This document shows positions 46,071 to 54,705 of a stretch of 64,000 bases of DNA, piece by piece. Position 1 is the stretch's first letter. Every line of letters starts with the position of its first letter. The notes beneath the pieces are model-generated. The model was not told the DNA's origin. It did not search any database and was given only the letters and a program-made list of their open reading frames with translations. This DNA comes from Clostridiales bacterium (GTDB lineage Bacteria; Bacillota; Clostridia; Lachnospirales; Lachnospiraceae). The stretch lies in the NCBI GenBank assembly GCA_020860715.1, contig JAJBTU010000038.1, positions 62,001 through 126,000 of the forward strand. The letters run 5' to 3'. The translations under genes were made by a program, and so were the position numbers.

Positions 46071-46865
46071 ATGGTACATTTCGTAGGCGCCGGGAGCGGC
46101 GCGGCAGATCTGATCACGGTGCGGGGCAGCAGGCTGTTAAACGAAGCGGACGTGATCATTTATGCGGGTTCATTGGTCAATCCGCAGCTGCTGGATTATA
46201 AAAAGGAAGACTGTGAGGTTTACGACAGTGCAAAGATGACGCTGGAGGAAGTGTTTGCCGTCATGCGCGACGCGGAGGCGAAAGGCTTAACGACGGTACG
46301 GCTGCACACCGGCGACCCCTGTGTGTACGGAGCGATCCGGGAGCAGATGGACCTGCTGGACGAGGCCGGGATCGCCTATGATTACTGCCCGGGTGTGAGC
46401 GCGTTCTGCGGGGCGGCCTCTGCTCTGAATATGGAATATACGCTGCCGGGTATTTCCCAGACGGTGATTATTACGAGAATGGCGGGGCGGACGCCGGTGC
46501 CGGAAAAAGAGGAGATCGCGAAGCTGGCTTCTCACGGTGCGACGATGGTCATTTTCCTAAGTACCGGAATGCTGGAGAATTTAAGCGAACGGCTGATGGC
46601 CGGCGGTTATCAGGCCGACACGCCGGCAGCCATTGTATACAAAGCAACATGGCCGGACGAGCGCAGCTACATCTGCACGGTTTCGACACTGGCGCAGTGC
46701 GCGAAAGAAAACAATGTCACGAAGACGGCGCTGATCATCGTCGGAGACACGGTCGCGCAGGCGGGGTACAACCGCTCGGAACTGTATCATCCGGCGTTCA
46801 CGACGGAATTTCGAAAGGCGACAGAGATCAGGGAAAAAGGAGAAGGAGCGGATGGAATTTATTAA
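46071..46865 (+). CDS. cbiF: Cobalt-precorrin-4 C11-methyltransferase
   Basis: 264 residues from ATG 46071. SAM-binding N-terminus VHFVGAGSGAADLITVRG, RLHTGDPCVYGAIREQMDLL, and PGVSAFCGAASALNMEYTLP are the CbiF/CobM pattern. It methylates C11 in the anaerobic corrin ring pathway. Its 3' end overlaps the next gene by 14 bases. The other cbi genes resume 8 kb downstream, so the pathway is split here. Confidence 0.95.
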   Translation: MVHFVGAGSGAADLITVRGSRLLNEADVIIYAGSLVNPQLLDYKKEDCEVYDSAKMTLEEVFAVMRDAEAKGLTTVRLHTGDPCVYGAIREQMDLLDEAGIAYDYCPGVSAFCGAASALNMEYTLPGISQTVIITRMAGRTPVPEKEEIAKLASHGATMVIFLSTGMLENLSERLMAGGYQADTPAAIVYKATWPDERSYICTVSTLAQCAKENNVTKTALIIVGDTVAQAGYNRSELYHPAFTTEFRKATEIREKGEGADGIY

Positions 46866-47781
46866 GGGAATCACTTTTGCTGCATTTGCCCCGAAGGGCA
46901 GCCTTGAAACACCGGAAGCGGTGCAAAGCCTCCGGAATCTTGCAGAACGGACCAACGCGAACGCTATTATCCTCGTCCCGATGGGGCTGCAGGATACGCC
47001 GCAGTCGGAGGATATTGATTACCGTTCGGATGCAACGGTAAGCGACCGGGAGCTGGCATCGGCAATCCGCATGGCGAAAGGTCTTGGACTGCGTGTGGCA
47101 TTGAAGCCGACCGTGAACTGCCGCAACGGCGTCTGGCGGGCGCACATCAACTTTTTTGACGAGGACGTTCCCTGTGAACCCAAGTGGAGCAGCTGGTTCC
47201 GGGCCTATACGGACTTTCAGCTGCATTACGCGGAAATCGCGCAGCGGGAAGGCTGCGAGATGTTCCTTCCGGGCTGTGAAATGGTACAGAGCGAGCGCCG
47301 GGAGCAGGAATGGCGGCAGCTGATCGGAGATATCCGTAACGAGTATGGCGGTCTGGTTTCCTACAATACAGACAAATACCAGGAACACAACGTCAAATGG
47401 TGGGATGCGGTGGACGTGATTTCTTCGAGCGGCTATTATCCGATCAACGACTGGGAACGCCAGCTGGACCGGATCGAGGCGGTGGTTCGGAAATTTGACA
47501 AACCGTTTTTCTTTGCGGAGTGCGGATGCATGTCCACGAAGGGCTCCAATCAGGTGCCAAACGACTGGAATCTGTCAGGCGATGTGGATCTGGAAGGTCA
47601 GGCCGACTGGTACCGCACCATGTTTGCGGCCGGAAGCAGGCGTGACTGGGTCGGAGGCTACGCGCTCTGGGACTGGAGCTGGAGACAGTATTCTCTTGCG
47701 GAGGCGGCATCAGATAAAAAATACGATATCTATGGGAAGCCCGCGGAGCAGGTAGTGGCGGAGTTTTATGGCCGGAAATAG
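46852..47781 (+). CDS. Glycoside hydrolase family 113-like protein
   Basis: 309 residues, a single TIM-barrel domain without signal peptide. It starts ITFAAFAPKGSLETPEAVQS, the likely acid/base Glu is in PGCEMVQSE and the nucleophile in FFAECGCMST, matching the GH113 (beta-mannanase-like) pattern. It likely hydrolyses a beta-linked oligosaccharide in the cytoplasm. AAAGGAGAAGGAG precedes the ATG, which lies inside cbiF, so translation may be coupled. Confidence 0.75.
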   Translation: MEFIKGITFAAFAPKGSLETPEAVQSLRNLAERTNANAIILVPMGLQDTPQSEDIDYRSDATVSDRELASAIRMAKGLGLRVALKPTVNCRNGVWRAHINFFDEDVPCEPKWSSWFRAYTDFQLHYAEIAQREGCEMFLPGCEMVQSERREQEWRQLIGDIRNEYGGLVSYNTDKYQEHNVKWWDAVDVISSSGYYPINDWERQLDRIEAVVRKFDKPFFFAECGCMSTKGSNQVPNDWNLSGDVDLEGQADWYRTMFAAGSRRDWVGGYALWDWSWRQYSLAEAASDKKYDIYGKPAEQVVAEFYGRK

Positions 47782-47814
47782 ATACATATGGAAACGAGTA
47801 TGAGGAGGGACGCC

Positions 47815-49521
47815 ATGAGAGTCAGGCTGAGTTATCGGAATTTTAATGTTGCCGTTTACTGTCCGGTGGGAGACGTCAACCGGATCACGGATTTTTCAGA
47901 ATTTGAAGAGAAATTCCGTCTGCTGACGGATCACGTAAAAATCGGGCGGGTATATCTGGAATGCTACCGGAGTGAAGAATGGTGTACAAAGGAGCATTTG
48001 CTGGAAGTAAAGGAATATTTTGAGAGCCGGGGGATTGCCGCATCCGGCGGGATTGCGACCTGTGCCGACAGCAGTAAGGAGGGATTTGCCTCCCTGTGCT
48101 ACTCAACTCCAAAAGATGAGGAAACGCTGCGGAAAGCCGTCGCCCTCAACGCGGAGGTATTTGACGAATTTATTTTTGACGATTTTTATTTTCTGAACTG
48201 CCGCTGCCCGGCCTGTGTTGAGAAGAAGGGCAGCCGCACCTGGTCTGAGTTTCGCCTGGCGGAGAAAAAGAGGATTACGGAAGACATTGTGATGAAGACC
48301 GCAAAAGAAATCAATCCGGCAGTCAATGTCATTGTAAAATATCCGCAGTGGTATGACAGCTTCAACGAGGAAGGCTACGATCTGGGGATGGAGCCGGCTA
48401 TGGTTGATTCGATCTACACCGGGACGGAGACGCGCAATCCGAAGTACACGCAGCAGCATATTCCGAAGTATCTGAGCTATTTTACCATGCGCTATTATGA
48501 AAGCGCCGCGCCCGGGCGGAATCTCGGGGGCTGGTTTGACCCATATGAGTGTACCTATAATCTGACTTCTTATCTGGAACAGGGCTATCTGACGCTGTTT
48601 GGAAAAGCGAGAGAGGTCACCCTGTACTGCCTGGGTTCCATGCTGAACGATCCGGCTTACCGGACATTCTGCGCGGCTCTGGAGCAGATGTTTGCGGACG
48701 CGGATGAACTTCTGGATAAGGTTGGAAATCCGATTGGAACCGCCGCCTATCGCCCGGCAAACGCACGCGGAGAGAACAATATTCATAACTATCTTGGCAT
48801 GTGTGGCATTCCGTTTGAACCCTGCCTTTTCTACCCGGAACAGGCGGAGACCATTTTCTTAAGCGAGGGCGCCGCGGATGATAAAGAAATCGTGAAAAAG
48901 ATGCAAAAGAGCCTGTTAAATGGCGCGCAGGTTATTGTGACCAGCGGCTTTGTCCGCAGACTCGGTCCCGCCTTCGGAGAGTTTGTAAATGTGACATACA
49001 GCGCAAGGAAAGCATTTGTGAGCAAATATGCGGACAGCAAGGATAACGGCCTGAACATTTGCGGCTGTTACAGCGGGGACGCACCGGTACTGATTCCCCA
49101 GATGGAATACTGCACGAACGATGTCTGGGAACTGGCAGCCGGATATGGTACAGAAAGCGCATTCCCGATCGTGCTTCAGTGCAGTTACGCAAGAGGGAAG
49201 ATCAGCATCCTCACAATTCCGGATGACATGGGAGATCTGTATCACTATCCGGCAGAAGTGCTGAATGTGATCCGGCGGACGGTATGCCACGGTATGCCCG
49301 CAGTGCTTGAGGGACCTGCAGGGATCCAGATGTTCGTATACGACAATCACCGGATTATTCTCCGCTCCGATCTGGACTATACCTGTGAAGTGACGCTTCG
49401 GCTGTCAGACGGGATCCGGACCGTACGGGAGCCTGGAAGCGGCCGGGAGCTTGCCGTTACAGATTATAAAGTGACAATGGCTTTAAGATCAGCGGTGAAT
49501 GTGGTGCTGGAGCTGGAGTGA
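47815..49521 (+). CDS. Glycosidase-like protein of unknown family
   Basis: 568 residues from ATG 47815, preceded by TGAGGAGGG; ATG 47788 lacks a site. The N-terminal half looks like a TIM barrel (VYLECYRSEEWC, FDEFIFDDFYFLNCRCPACV, a possible metal-binding CxCxxC, and VIVKYPQWYDSF). The C-terminal half has an amidotransferase-like segment (FLSEGAADDKEIVKKMQKSL, GAQVIVTSGFVR), as in GH42-like enzymes. No signal peptide. Neighbouring a GH113-like enzyme 33 bases upstream, a joint role in oligosaccharide breakdown is inferred. The family is not identified. Confidence 0.6.
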   Translation: MRVRLSYRNFNVAVYCPVGDVNRITDFSEFEEKFRLLTDHVKIGRVYLECYRSEEWCTKEHLLEVKEYFESRGIAASGGIATCADSSKEGFASLCYSTPKDEETLRKAVALNAEVFDEFIFDDFYFLNCRCPACVEKKGSRTWSEFRLAEKKRITEDIVMKTAKEINPAVNVIVKYPQWYDSFNEEGYDLGMEPAMVDSIYTGTETRNPKYTQQHIPKYLSYFTMRYYESAAPGRNLGGWFDPYECTYNLTSYLEQGYLTLFGKAREVTLYCLGSMLNDPAYRTFCAALEQMFADADELLDKVGNPIGTAAYRPANARGENNIHNYLGMCGIPFEPCLFYPEQAETIFLSEGAADDKEIVKKMQKSLLNGAQVIVTSGFVRRLGPAFGEFVNVTYSARKAFVSKYADSKDNGLNICGCYSGDAPVLIPQMEYCTNDVWELAAGYGTESAFPIVLQCSYARGKISILTIPDDMGDLYHYPAEVLNVIRRTVCHGMPAVLEGPAGIQMFVYDNHRIILRSDLDYTCEVTLRLSDGIRTVREPGSGRELAVTDYKVTMALRSAVNVVLELE

Positions 49522-49538
49522 ATTGAGGAGATTATGCA

Positions 49539-50060
49539 ATGGAATTAGTGGAAGGAATATTAAACAGGAGAAGTATTCGCAAATTTACGGACAGGCATAT
49601 CGCGGATAAGGAGCTCCATACGATACTTCGGGCAGCGATGACCGGACCTACCTGCGCAAATACACGGGACTGGAGTTTTCTTGTTGTTCGTGACAAAGAA
49701 ATGCTGAATAAAATGGCGGATGCCAATGGCGGGCCGGCGGAGCCCCTCCGTCACTGTGATCTGGGAATCCTTATTCTGGGTGATCTGGAACGGGCATTTC
49801 CATATGCGAAGGACTACTGGGTGATTGACGGAGCAATTGCGGGACAAAACATGATACTTGCAGCGGAAGGCCTCGGTATTGGTTCTGTATGGCTTGGAAC
49901 CTGGCCGCAGATGGATCGTGTGGAGAATCAGAGAACCCTTTTTTCATTGCCGGATTCCGTAATTCCGCACTCTGTTATTGCGTTTGGATATCCTGCGGAA
50001 GAAAAGAATGGCGCTCATCCGGATTATGAAGAAAACCGGGTGCATTTTGAGAAGTGGTAA
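49539..50060 (+). CDS. Nitroreductase family protein
   Basis: 173 residues. RRSIRKFTDRHIADKELHTI binds the FMN phosphate; GPTCANTRDWSFLVVRD and AAEGLGIGSVWLGTW are typical. A flavin-dependent NAD(P)H oxidoreductase of unknown substrate. Seventeen bases after the glycosidase-like gene, so possibly the same operon. Confidence 0.88.
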   Translation: MELVEGILNRRSIRKFTDRHIADKELHTILRAAMTGPTCANTRDWSFLVVRDKEMLNKMADANGGPAEPLRHCDLGILILGDLERAFPYAKDYWVIDGAIAGQNMILAAEGLGIGSVWLGTWPQMDRVENQRTLFSLPDSVIPHSVIAFGYPAEEKNGAHPDYEENRVHFEKW

Positions 50061-50117
50061 TTTGAGTGAACCAATTTGCGGAGACAATTTTGAAAAACCT
50101 ATTTTAACTCAAAAACA

Positions 50118-50146
50118 TTGACATTTAACTTTTGAAAAGTTATAAT
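50118..50146 (+). promoter_or_regulatory. Promoter and operator of the AbiE-like pair
   Basis: TTGACA (50118-50123), 17-base spacer, TATAAT (50141-50146), all consensus. The perfect palindrome TAACTTTTGAAAAGTTA (50126-50142) fills the spacer and touches the -10. Additional arms ACTCAA (50107-50112) and TTGAGT (50155-50160) flank it. This layout fits autorepression by the upstream DNA-binding antitoxin. Confidence 0.8.
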
Positions 50147-50177
50147 TTAATAAATTGAGTGAAAAAGAGGGATTGCT

Positions 50178-51116
50178 ATGGATTTACTTACAAATGTTTT
50201 TGGAATACAAGTGCAGTCCGAAAATTGGAATAAACAAAATGGATTACCGTTGTATATTGCAGGCAGCTATGATTTTGCAGCGGTAACACTTAATGGCTGC
50301 AAGTGTATTGTATTAACTCCAAAGGAAGAACTTGAAACGCTGCCTGCACTAAAGAAGGAAATTAAAAAAATTCAGGAGATTGATAATGTACCTGTGGTTT
50401 TAAAACTTCCGACAATATCTTATTACCGAAGAAATAAGATGATAGAGAACAATATACCTTTCATCACGGACAGACAGATATTTTTGCCTTTTATGGGAAC
50501 ATTCTTAGCAAAAGAAAATGGAGAGGAAAAAGAACTAAAAAAATTTATGTTTTCCACTCAGCAGCTGGTTTTGCTTTATCTCTATCAAAAAAAGAAAAAG
50601 TTATATGTTTCCGAGGCAACAAAAATACTTCCTTTTACGGCGATGACTATGAGCCGGGCTGTAAAACAGCTGGAAGCGGCAGGCATGTTTCATGTGACAA
50701 AGGATGGTGTAAACAAAGTTATTGAATCGGATTATGACCGCCCCGAACTCTACGAAAGGCTAAAAGATTACTTGTCTTCTCCAGTTCGTAAGGTTGGTTA
50801 CCTGAAAAAAAATGAAGTAACTAATGAAATGGTTATTGCCGGAGAGACTGTATTGGCAGAAGAAACAATGCTGAATCCGGGCAGAACAGCAACCTATGCT
50901 ATTTATACGAAAGCATTTAACAAGGGAGTGCTGATGAATGAGTTGGTTGACCCGGATGAACAGGTCAGGGTTGAATTGTGGGAATATGATCCAAGGCAGT
51001 TTTCCGGCAACAATATGGCAGACAAGATATCTGTTGCATTGTCCTTTTTGGAGAACGAGGATGAACGTATAGAAGAAGCAGTGGAAGAATTACTGGAGGG
51101 AGTGTGGGGCGGCTGA
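50178..51116 (+). CDS. Winged-helix antitoxin, AbiEi-like
   Basis: 312 residues. A winged helix is visible around residues 130-190 (FSTQQLVLLYLYQKKKKLYV, TAMTMSRAVKQLEAAGMFHV). The rest has no clear motif. It overlaps the promoter-proximal palindrome region functionally: such antitoxins repress their own promoter. Codon use and base composition are much more AT-rich than in neighbours, pointing to transfer. The stop is directly next to the start of the nucleotidyltransferase gene. AbiEi identity is inferred from the pairing. Confidence 0.7.
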   Translation: MDLLTNVFGIQVQSENWNKQNGLPLYIAGSYDFAAVTLNGCKCIVLTPKEELETLPALKKEIKKIQEIDNVPVVLKLPTISYYRRNKMIENNIPFITDRQIFLPFMGTFLAKENGEEKELKKFMFSTQQLVLLYLYQKKKKLYVSEATKILPFTAMTMSRAVKQLEAAGMFHVTKDGVNKVIESDYDRPELYERLKDYLSSPVRKVGYLKKNEVTNEMVIAGETVLAEETMLNPGRTATYAIYTKAFNKGVLMNELVDPDEQVRVELWEYDPRQFSGNNMADKISVALSFLENEDERIEEAVEELLEGVWGG

Positions 51117-51872
51117 ATGGTAACAGGATTCACAAAATTTAAAGAAAAGTTTCGGGGTTTTGAAGATCAGTATGTCATTATAGGCGGAACAGCCTGCGAT
51201 TTATTAATGGAAAGTGAAAACAGGAGTTTTCGCGCAACAAAGGATATTGATATTGTTCTGATCGTTGAATCCATTACTGCAGAATTTGGAAAAGCATTTT
51301 GGGAATATATCAAAGAGGCTGAGTACGAACATAAAAACAAAAGCACGGGAAATGCTCAGTTCTATCGTTTTACTTCTCCGAAAAGCAAAGATTATCCTTA
51401 TATGATAGAAATTTTTTCAAGAAAGCCAGAGCATATAGCTTTAGATGCGAACGCAGTTTTAACACCTTTGCCGATTGATGATGAAATATCCAGTCTTTCA
51501 GCAATATTATTGAATAATGCTTACTATAATCTGCTGAAAAGCGGACAGGTTGTTATAAATGGTATTCCGATACTGAAAGAGACATGCCTGATTCTGTTTA
51601 AGGCTAAAGCATGGCTGGACTTGACAGAGAGAAAAGCAGGTGGCGAGCCTGTCGACAGTAAGAACATCAAAAAGCATAAAAACGATGTATTCCGATTGGG
51701 ACAGTTAATCACAGCAGATTCAAGACAGAAACTTAGCGAAGAAATTGCAGCCGATATGAAACGATTCTTAGACAAAATGGAAAAGGAAACCATTGATTTG
51801 AAGTCTTTGGGTATCAGAGGTTCTGACCAAAAAACGATTATGAGTTTATTGCATCGTTGCTATGAAATATAG
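51117..51872 (+). CDS. Nucleotidyltransferase toxin, AbiEii-like
   Basis: 251 residues. It has the nucleotidyltransferase core: GG motif in VIIGGTACDLLM and catalytic DxD in RATKDIDIVLIV. Helical C-terminus with FKAKAWLDLTERKAGGEPVD. AbiEii toxins transfer nucleotides to tRNA and stop growth, giving phage abortive infection. ATG directly follows the antitoxin stop with GGAGGGAGTG upstream. Confidence 0.75.
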   Translation: MVTGFTKFKEKFRGFEDQYVIIGGTACDLLMESENRSFRATKDIDIVLIVESITAEFGKAFWEYIKEAEYEHKNKSTGNAQFYRFTSPKSKDYPYMIEIFSRKPEHIALDANAVLTPLPIDDEISSLSAILLNNAYYNLLKSGQVVINGIPILKETCLILFKAKAWLDLTERKAGGEPVDSKNIKKHKNDVFRLGQLITADSRQKLSEEIAADMKRFLDKMEKETIDLKSLGIRGSDQKTIMSLLHRCYEI

Positions 51873-51919
51873 TATCGATTCTATTAATAATAAAATGTGA
51901 ATCATAGGAGTGATGAATT

Positions 51920-52108
51920 GTGGCTAAAGCAGTGAATGTAAGTTTTCAAATGGACGGGGATTTAAAATCCAGTATGGAAAAAAGGATTCCATTTGAGATT
52001 TCTGCAGATCCATTCTATTCTGACAGTAATATGGCACATTTACGCAGAGGCGTTGCTGCATTAAACGCAGGTGAGGGGATTGAGCACGAACTTATAGAGG
52101 AAGAATGA
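51920..52108 (+). pseudogene. RelB/DinJ-type antitoxin, internally shortened and without toxin
   Basis: 62 residues from GTG 51920. It reads KAVNVSFQMDGDLKSSMEKR, then IPFEISADPFYSDSNMAHLR and GEGIEHELIEEE. Relatives are about 85-90 residues and have roughly 22-25 more residues between SME and RIPFE, forming part of the ribbon-helix-helix. That segment is missing in frame. No RelE-type toxin follows; a terminator comes 45 bases later. DNA binding is probably lost, though toxin-binding residues remain. AGGAG precedes the start. Confidence 0.65.
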
Positions 52109-52152
52109 GAAAAATAAATTTTTCTGAATCGCTGTAAAAAATGAAAAAGATA

Positions 52153-52183
52153 ACAGGATCGAAAATCGTCGGTCCTGTTTTTT
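52153..52183 (+). terminator. Terminator after the RelB-like gene
   Basis: ACAGGATCGA (52153-52162) and TCGGTCCTGT (52169-52178) with one G-T pair, followed by TTTTT. The region up to 52397 further holds TTTAGAC...GTCTAAA near 52240-52262 and no gene. Confidence 0.85.
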
Positions 52184-52397
52184 GTATATATAAAAGTTGC
52201 TGCCTGCCGCAAAAAAATTTATCGGGCAGGGAACTTTTAGACTTCTTTGCACGTCTAAAGAATGTAAGCTGTGTAACAGGTGTTCATGAATGACCGGGAC
52301 AGAATAAAGATATGAAATATACTACAAACAGTGACGATTTATACGGACGGTGGGAAGCATACCGTTTTGGACAGATTGACAGAAAGGAACAAAACCT

Positions 52398-52898
52398 ATG
52401 ACGAAAGATCAGTTGGGGAGTCTGATCATTGCTTCGGAAGATTCCCTGTATCATGTGGCAAAGACTTTGCTGCGGGAGGATGCGGACTGCGCGGACGCGA
52501 TTCAGGAAGCGATTGTCAGCGCCTTTACGAAGCTGCATACGCTTCACAGCGACGAATTTGCCAAAACGTGGCTTACCAGAATTCTGATCAACGAATGCTA
52601 TGACATTCTGCGGAAGCAGAAGCGTGTGGTTTCTATCGAGGAGGGAGACCTGCCGGAGAAGGAGGCTGTGGGGCAGGATTACTCGGAGCTGTATGAGGCG
52701 TTGGAGACGCTGCCGGATGAAATGCGGATCTGCGTCACGCTTTTCTATATGGAAGGCTACAGCATCCGGGAAATCGCATCGATTCTGGAAGTGAATGAGA
52801 ATACGGTAAAGAGCCGCTTATCAAGGGCAAAGGCAAGGCTGCGCAGGGAACTGGAGCCGGAGAATTGCCCTGACAGGGATTCTCTGCAGAATGGATGA
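52398..52898 (+). CDS. ECF-type RNA polymerase sigma factor
   Basis: 166 residues. Region 2 with EDADCADAIQEAIVSAFTKL and TWLTRILINECYDILRK, region 4 with YSIREIASILEVNENTVKSR. It directs RNA polymerase to a small stress regulon, probably including its own operon. It overlaps or abuts the following membrane protein gene, its likely anti-sigma partner. The upstream TGTAAC...GGGAC pattern near 52271-52297 may be an ECF promoter but is weak evidence. Confidence 0.9.
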   Translation: MTKDQLGSLIIASEDSLYHVAKTLLREDADCADAIQEAIVSAFTKLHTLHSDEFAKTWLTRILINECYDILRKQKRVVSIEEGDLPEKEAVGQDYSELYEALETLPDEMRICVTLFYMEGYSIREIASILEVNENTVKSRLSRAKARLRRELEPENCPDRDSLQNG

Positions 52899-52947
52899 AG
52901 GTCGGACCAGAATTAAAAAAACGATATGCAGACTGAGAGGTGTCTAT

Positions 52948-54549
52948 ATGAAATTAGAGAATATGAGACAGGAATTTCCGGAAATGCCGGAAAGTATGAG
53001 GACGATGATCGAGCGCGAGGTGGCCTCGCAGGTAAAAGTGGAACAGCAGCAGGAACACATTTTAAGCGACAGAAAGATTCGTGATTTTACTGCCCGAAGT
53101 GAATCGGGTCAGCAAAGCATCACACAGCAAAAACCGGCGCGAAAGAAGGCTGGCAGGACTTTTTTGCTCGTCGCGGCCGCGGCAGCACTGATGTGTACGA
53201 CTGTCTTTGCGGGCGTCGCGATCCGGGAACGGTTTTTTACCGAAGCGGAAGGAAATTATGGGGTAAACATTACGATCGGACCGGCAGAGACGGAGGTGGA
53301 ATCCGGTGATGCCGACAGCTCCGCGGCTGCGCTGCTTTCCGGACTGGAGGCGCCGGAGGAAATCCCGGCAGATGTGACCGTGGAAGCCTCCTATATTCCG
53401 GAGGGGATGGTGCAGTACGACGACGGCTGGAAGATGGATTATGAGGATGATCTCTATGGCGGAAGTTTCAGTATGGGAGTACGGATCATGGATGAAGATC
53501 CCACGGAAACCCTGATTCTGGAGACGAGTGTGGTGGACAGTGAGGTGCTGGAGATCAACGGACACTATGCCGTCTGGCTGAGTCTGAATTATCAGGACGA
53601 TGGCAGCGGAAGCACGATGCAAAAGATGTATATCCTGTATCCGGAGGTATGGCGTATGCTTACCATCTATTCCCTGAACGAGGAAGTGACAAAGGAGGAA
53701 CTGCTCAAGGTTGCGGAAGGCATAAGCCTTATCGGAAGCGAAGAGATGATGTTACTGGAGGAAGCCTATACCATCAGTGACTATGAAGAAGAGACGGAAT
53801 TGGCAGATTATGATGTGACGGACGGCATTTTTACAACCGTGGAAGTGTCGGCTGTGGAGGAAAATCTGCACCAGATCGGCGATTCCTTTGAGATATCAGC
53901 CTATTCGAACAGGGAAGCGGACGAGGACTTTTTGCATACGGTCAGTGTCCGGGTCAGTGATGTTCAGGTATCGGATAACATGAGCGTACTGGGTGACGAC
54001 TGGCAGAGCATACTGGATTCCGGAATGTACACCGATGAGCTGCAGGAGAGTACGGATGAAGACGGCAACCTGCTGCCGGAGCTGATCGAATATGTGAAGG
54101 CTGGAGATGGTATTGATACTTTGAACACGGTGGTAAAGACCGAGGAAGCAGAACAGAAGCTGATCTGCGCCACGATCGAGTTTACCAATAACGGAGGATC
54201 CGATTTGCACAATGTCCTTTATAACGCCGACCTGATGACCCTGACAGAGGATGACGACGGTATGATGATCATTTATGACCGCAGTACGCTCGAGGAGGGA
54301 GACTGGGACTACATGACGGCATCCTGCGGCTACGAGATGGATTATTATACTGCCGGAGGAGAAGAGAATAACGGAAACAATTACATTACTGACCTTTTGG
54401 CAGGAGAGACCGTTACGGTCACAGTCGCGTGGATTGTCCGAGCGAATGAAATGCCGTATCTGTATCTGAACATGGAAGGGGGAACTTATCCGATTTATGC
54501 GGAGGGACTGGCAGTGGGATATGTCGATTTCCGGTCGCTGGAAAACTGA
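52948..54549 (+). CDS. Membrane anti-sigma-like protein, DUF4367/DUF4352-type domains
   Basis: 533 residues from ATG 52948 with GAGAGGTG upstream; ATG 52891 overlaps the sigma gene but lacks a site. Cytoplasmic part 1-70 (Glu/Gln-rich), one helix about 73-96 (TFLLVAAAAALMCTTVFAGV), then a large extracellular part. The segment with EINGHYAVWLS, MYILYPEVWRMLTIYSLNEE and ELLKVAEGISL resembles DUF4367; the C-terminal part with LICATIEFTNNGGSDLHNV resembles DUF4352-like sensors. It likely holds the ECF factor inactive at the membrane. Confidence 0.75.
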   Translation: MKLENMRQEFPEMPESMRTMIEREVASQVKVEQQQEHILSDRKIRDFTARSESGQQSITQQKPARKKAGRTFLLVAAAAALMCTTVFAGVAIRERFFTEAEGNYGVNITIGPAETEVESGDADSSAAALLSGLEAPEEIPADVTVEASYIPEGMVQYDDGWKMDYEDDLYGGSFSMGVRIMDEDPTETLILETSVVDSEVLEINGHYAVWLSLNYQDDGSGSTMQKMYILYPEVWRMLTIYSLNEEVTKEELLKVAEGISLIGSEEMMLLEEAYTISDYEEETELADYDVTDGIFTTVEVSAVEENLHQIGDSFEISAYSNREADEDFLHTVSVRVSDVQVSDNMSVLGDDWQSILDSGMYTDELQESTDEDGNLLPELIEYVKAGDGIDTLNTVVKTEEAEQKLICATIEFTNNGGSDLHNVLYNADLMTLTEDDDGMMIIYDRSTLEEGDWDYMTASCGYEMDYYTAGGEENNGNNYITDLLAGETVTVTVAWIVRANEMPYLYLNMEGGTYPIYAEGLAVGYVDFRSLEN

Positions 54550-54561
54550 AATAGTAATTTT

Positions 54562-54637
54562 GTAACTATACGTATGAAAAAGTACGTAATTTTATCGGGG
54601 GCTTTGAATGAAAAACAATTCATTCAAAGCCCTCGAC
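54562..54637 (+). repeat. R5 composite element, copy 3
   Basis: Begins GTAACTAT, contains ACGTATGAAAA and then the perfect hairpin GGGCTTTGAATGA/TCATTCAAAGCCC (54599-54611, 54620-54632) followed by TCG. The order GTAACTAT, ACGTATGAAAA, GGG-hairpin-CCCTCG is the same as at 59994-60100. No T-run follows the hairpin. Confidence 0.65.
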
Positions 54638-54690
54638 ACTATGGAAAAACTGTGTTAATCTAAGTGCGGTATAACGAATCGGAAGGACGC

Positions 54691-54705
54691 ATGGTTTTTA
54701 TATGA
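54691..54705 (+). CDS. Four-codon ORF overlapping the cbiG start
   Basis: ATG GTT TTT ATA TGA (54691-54705). Its stop overlaps the cbiG ATG in ATGA. The only purine-rich site, GGAAGGA (54681-54687), lies three bases before this ORF and 14 before cbiG, so reinitiation on cbiG after this mini-ORF is possible. Confidence 0.35.
   Translation: MVFI

Noticed and set aside
50062-50163. TTGAGTGAA direct repeats as an attachment-site duplication
   Set aside because: Only nine bases and both copies lie upstream of the AbiE-like pair instead of flanking it; a regulatory role is more likely.
52271-52297. ECF-type promoter before the sigma gene
   Set aside because: TGTAAC and GGGAC are suggestive but too degenerate to annotate with confidence.
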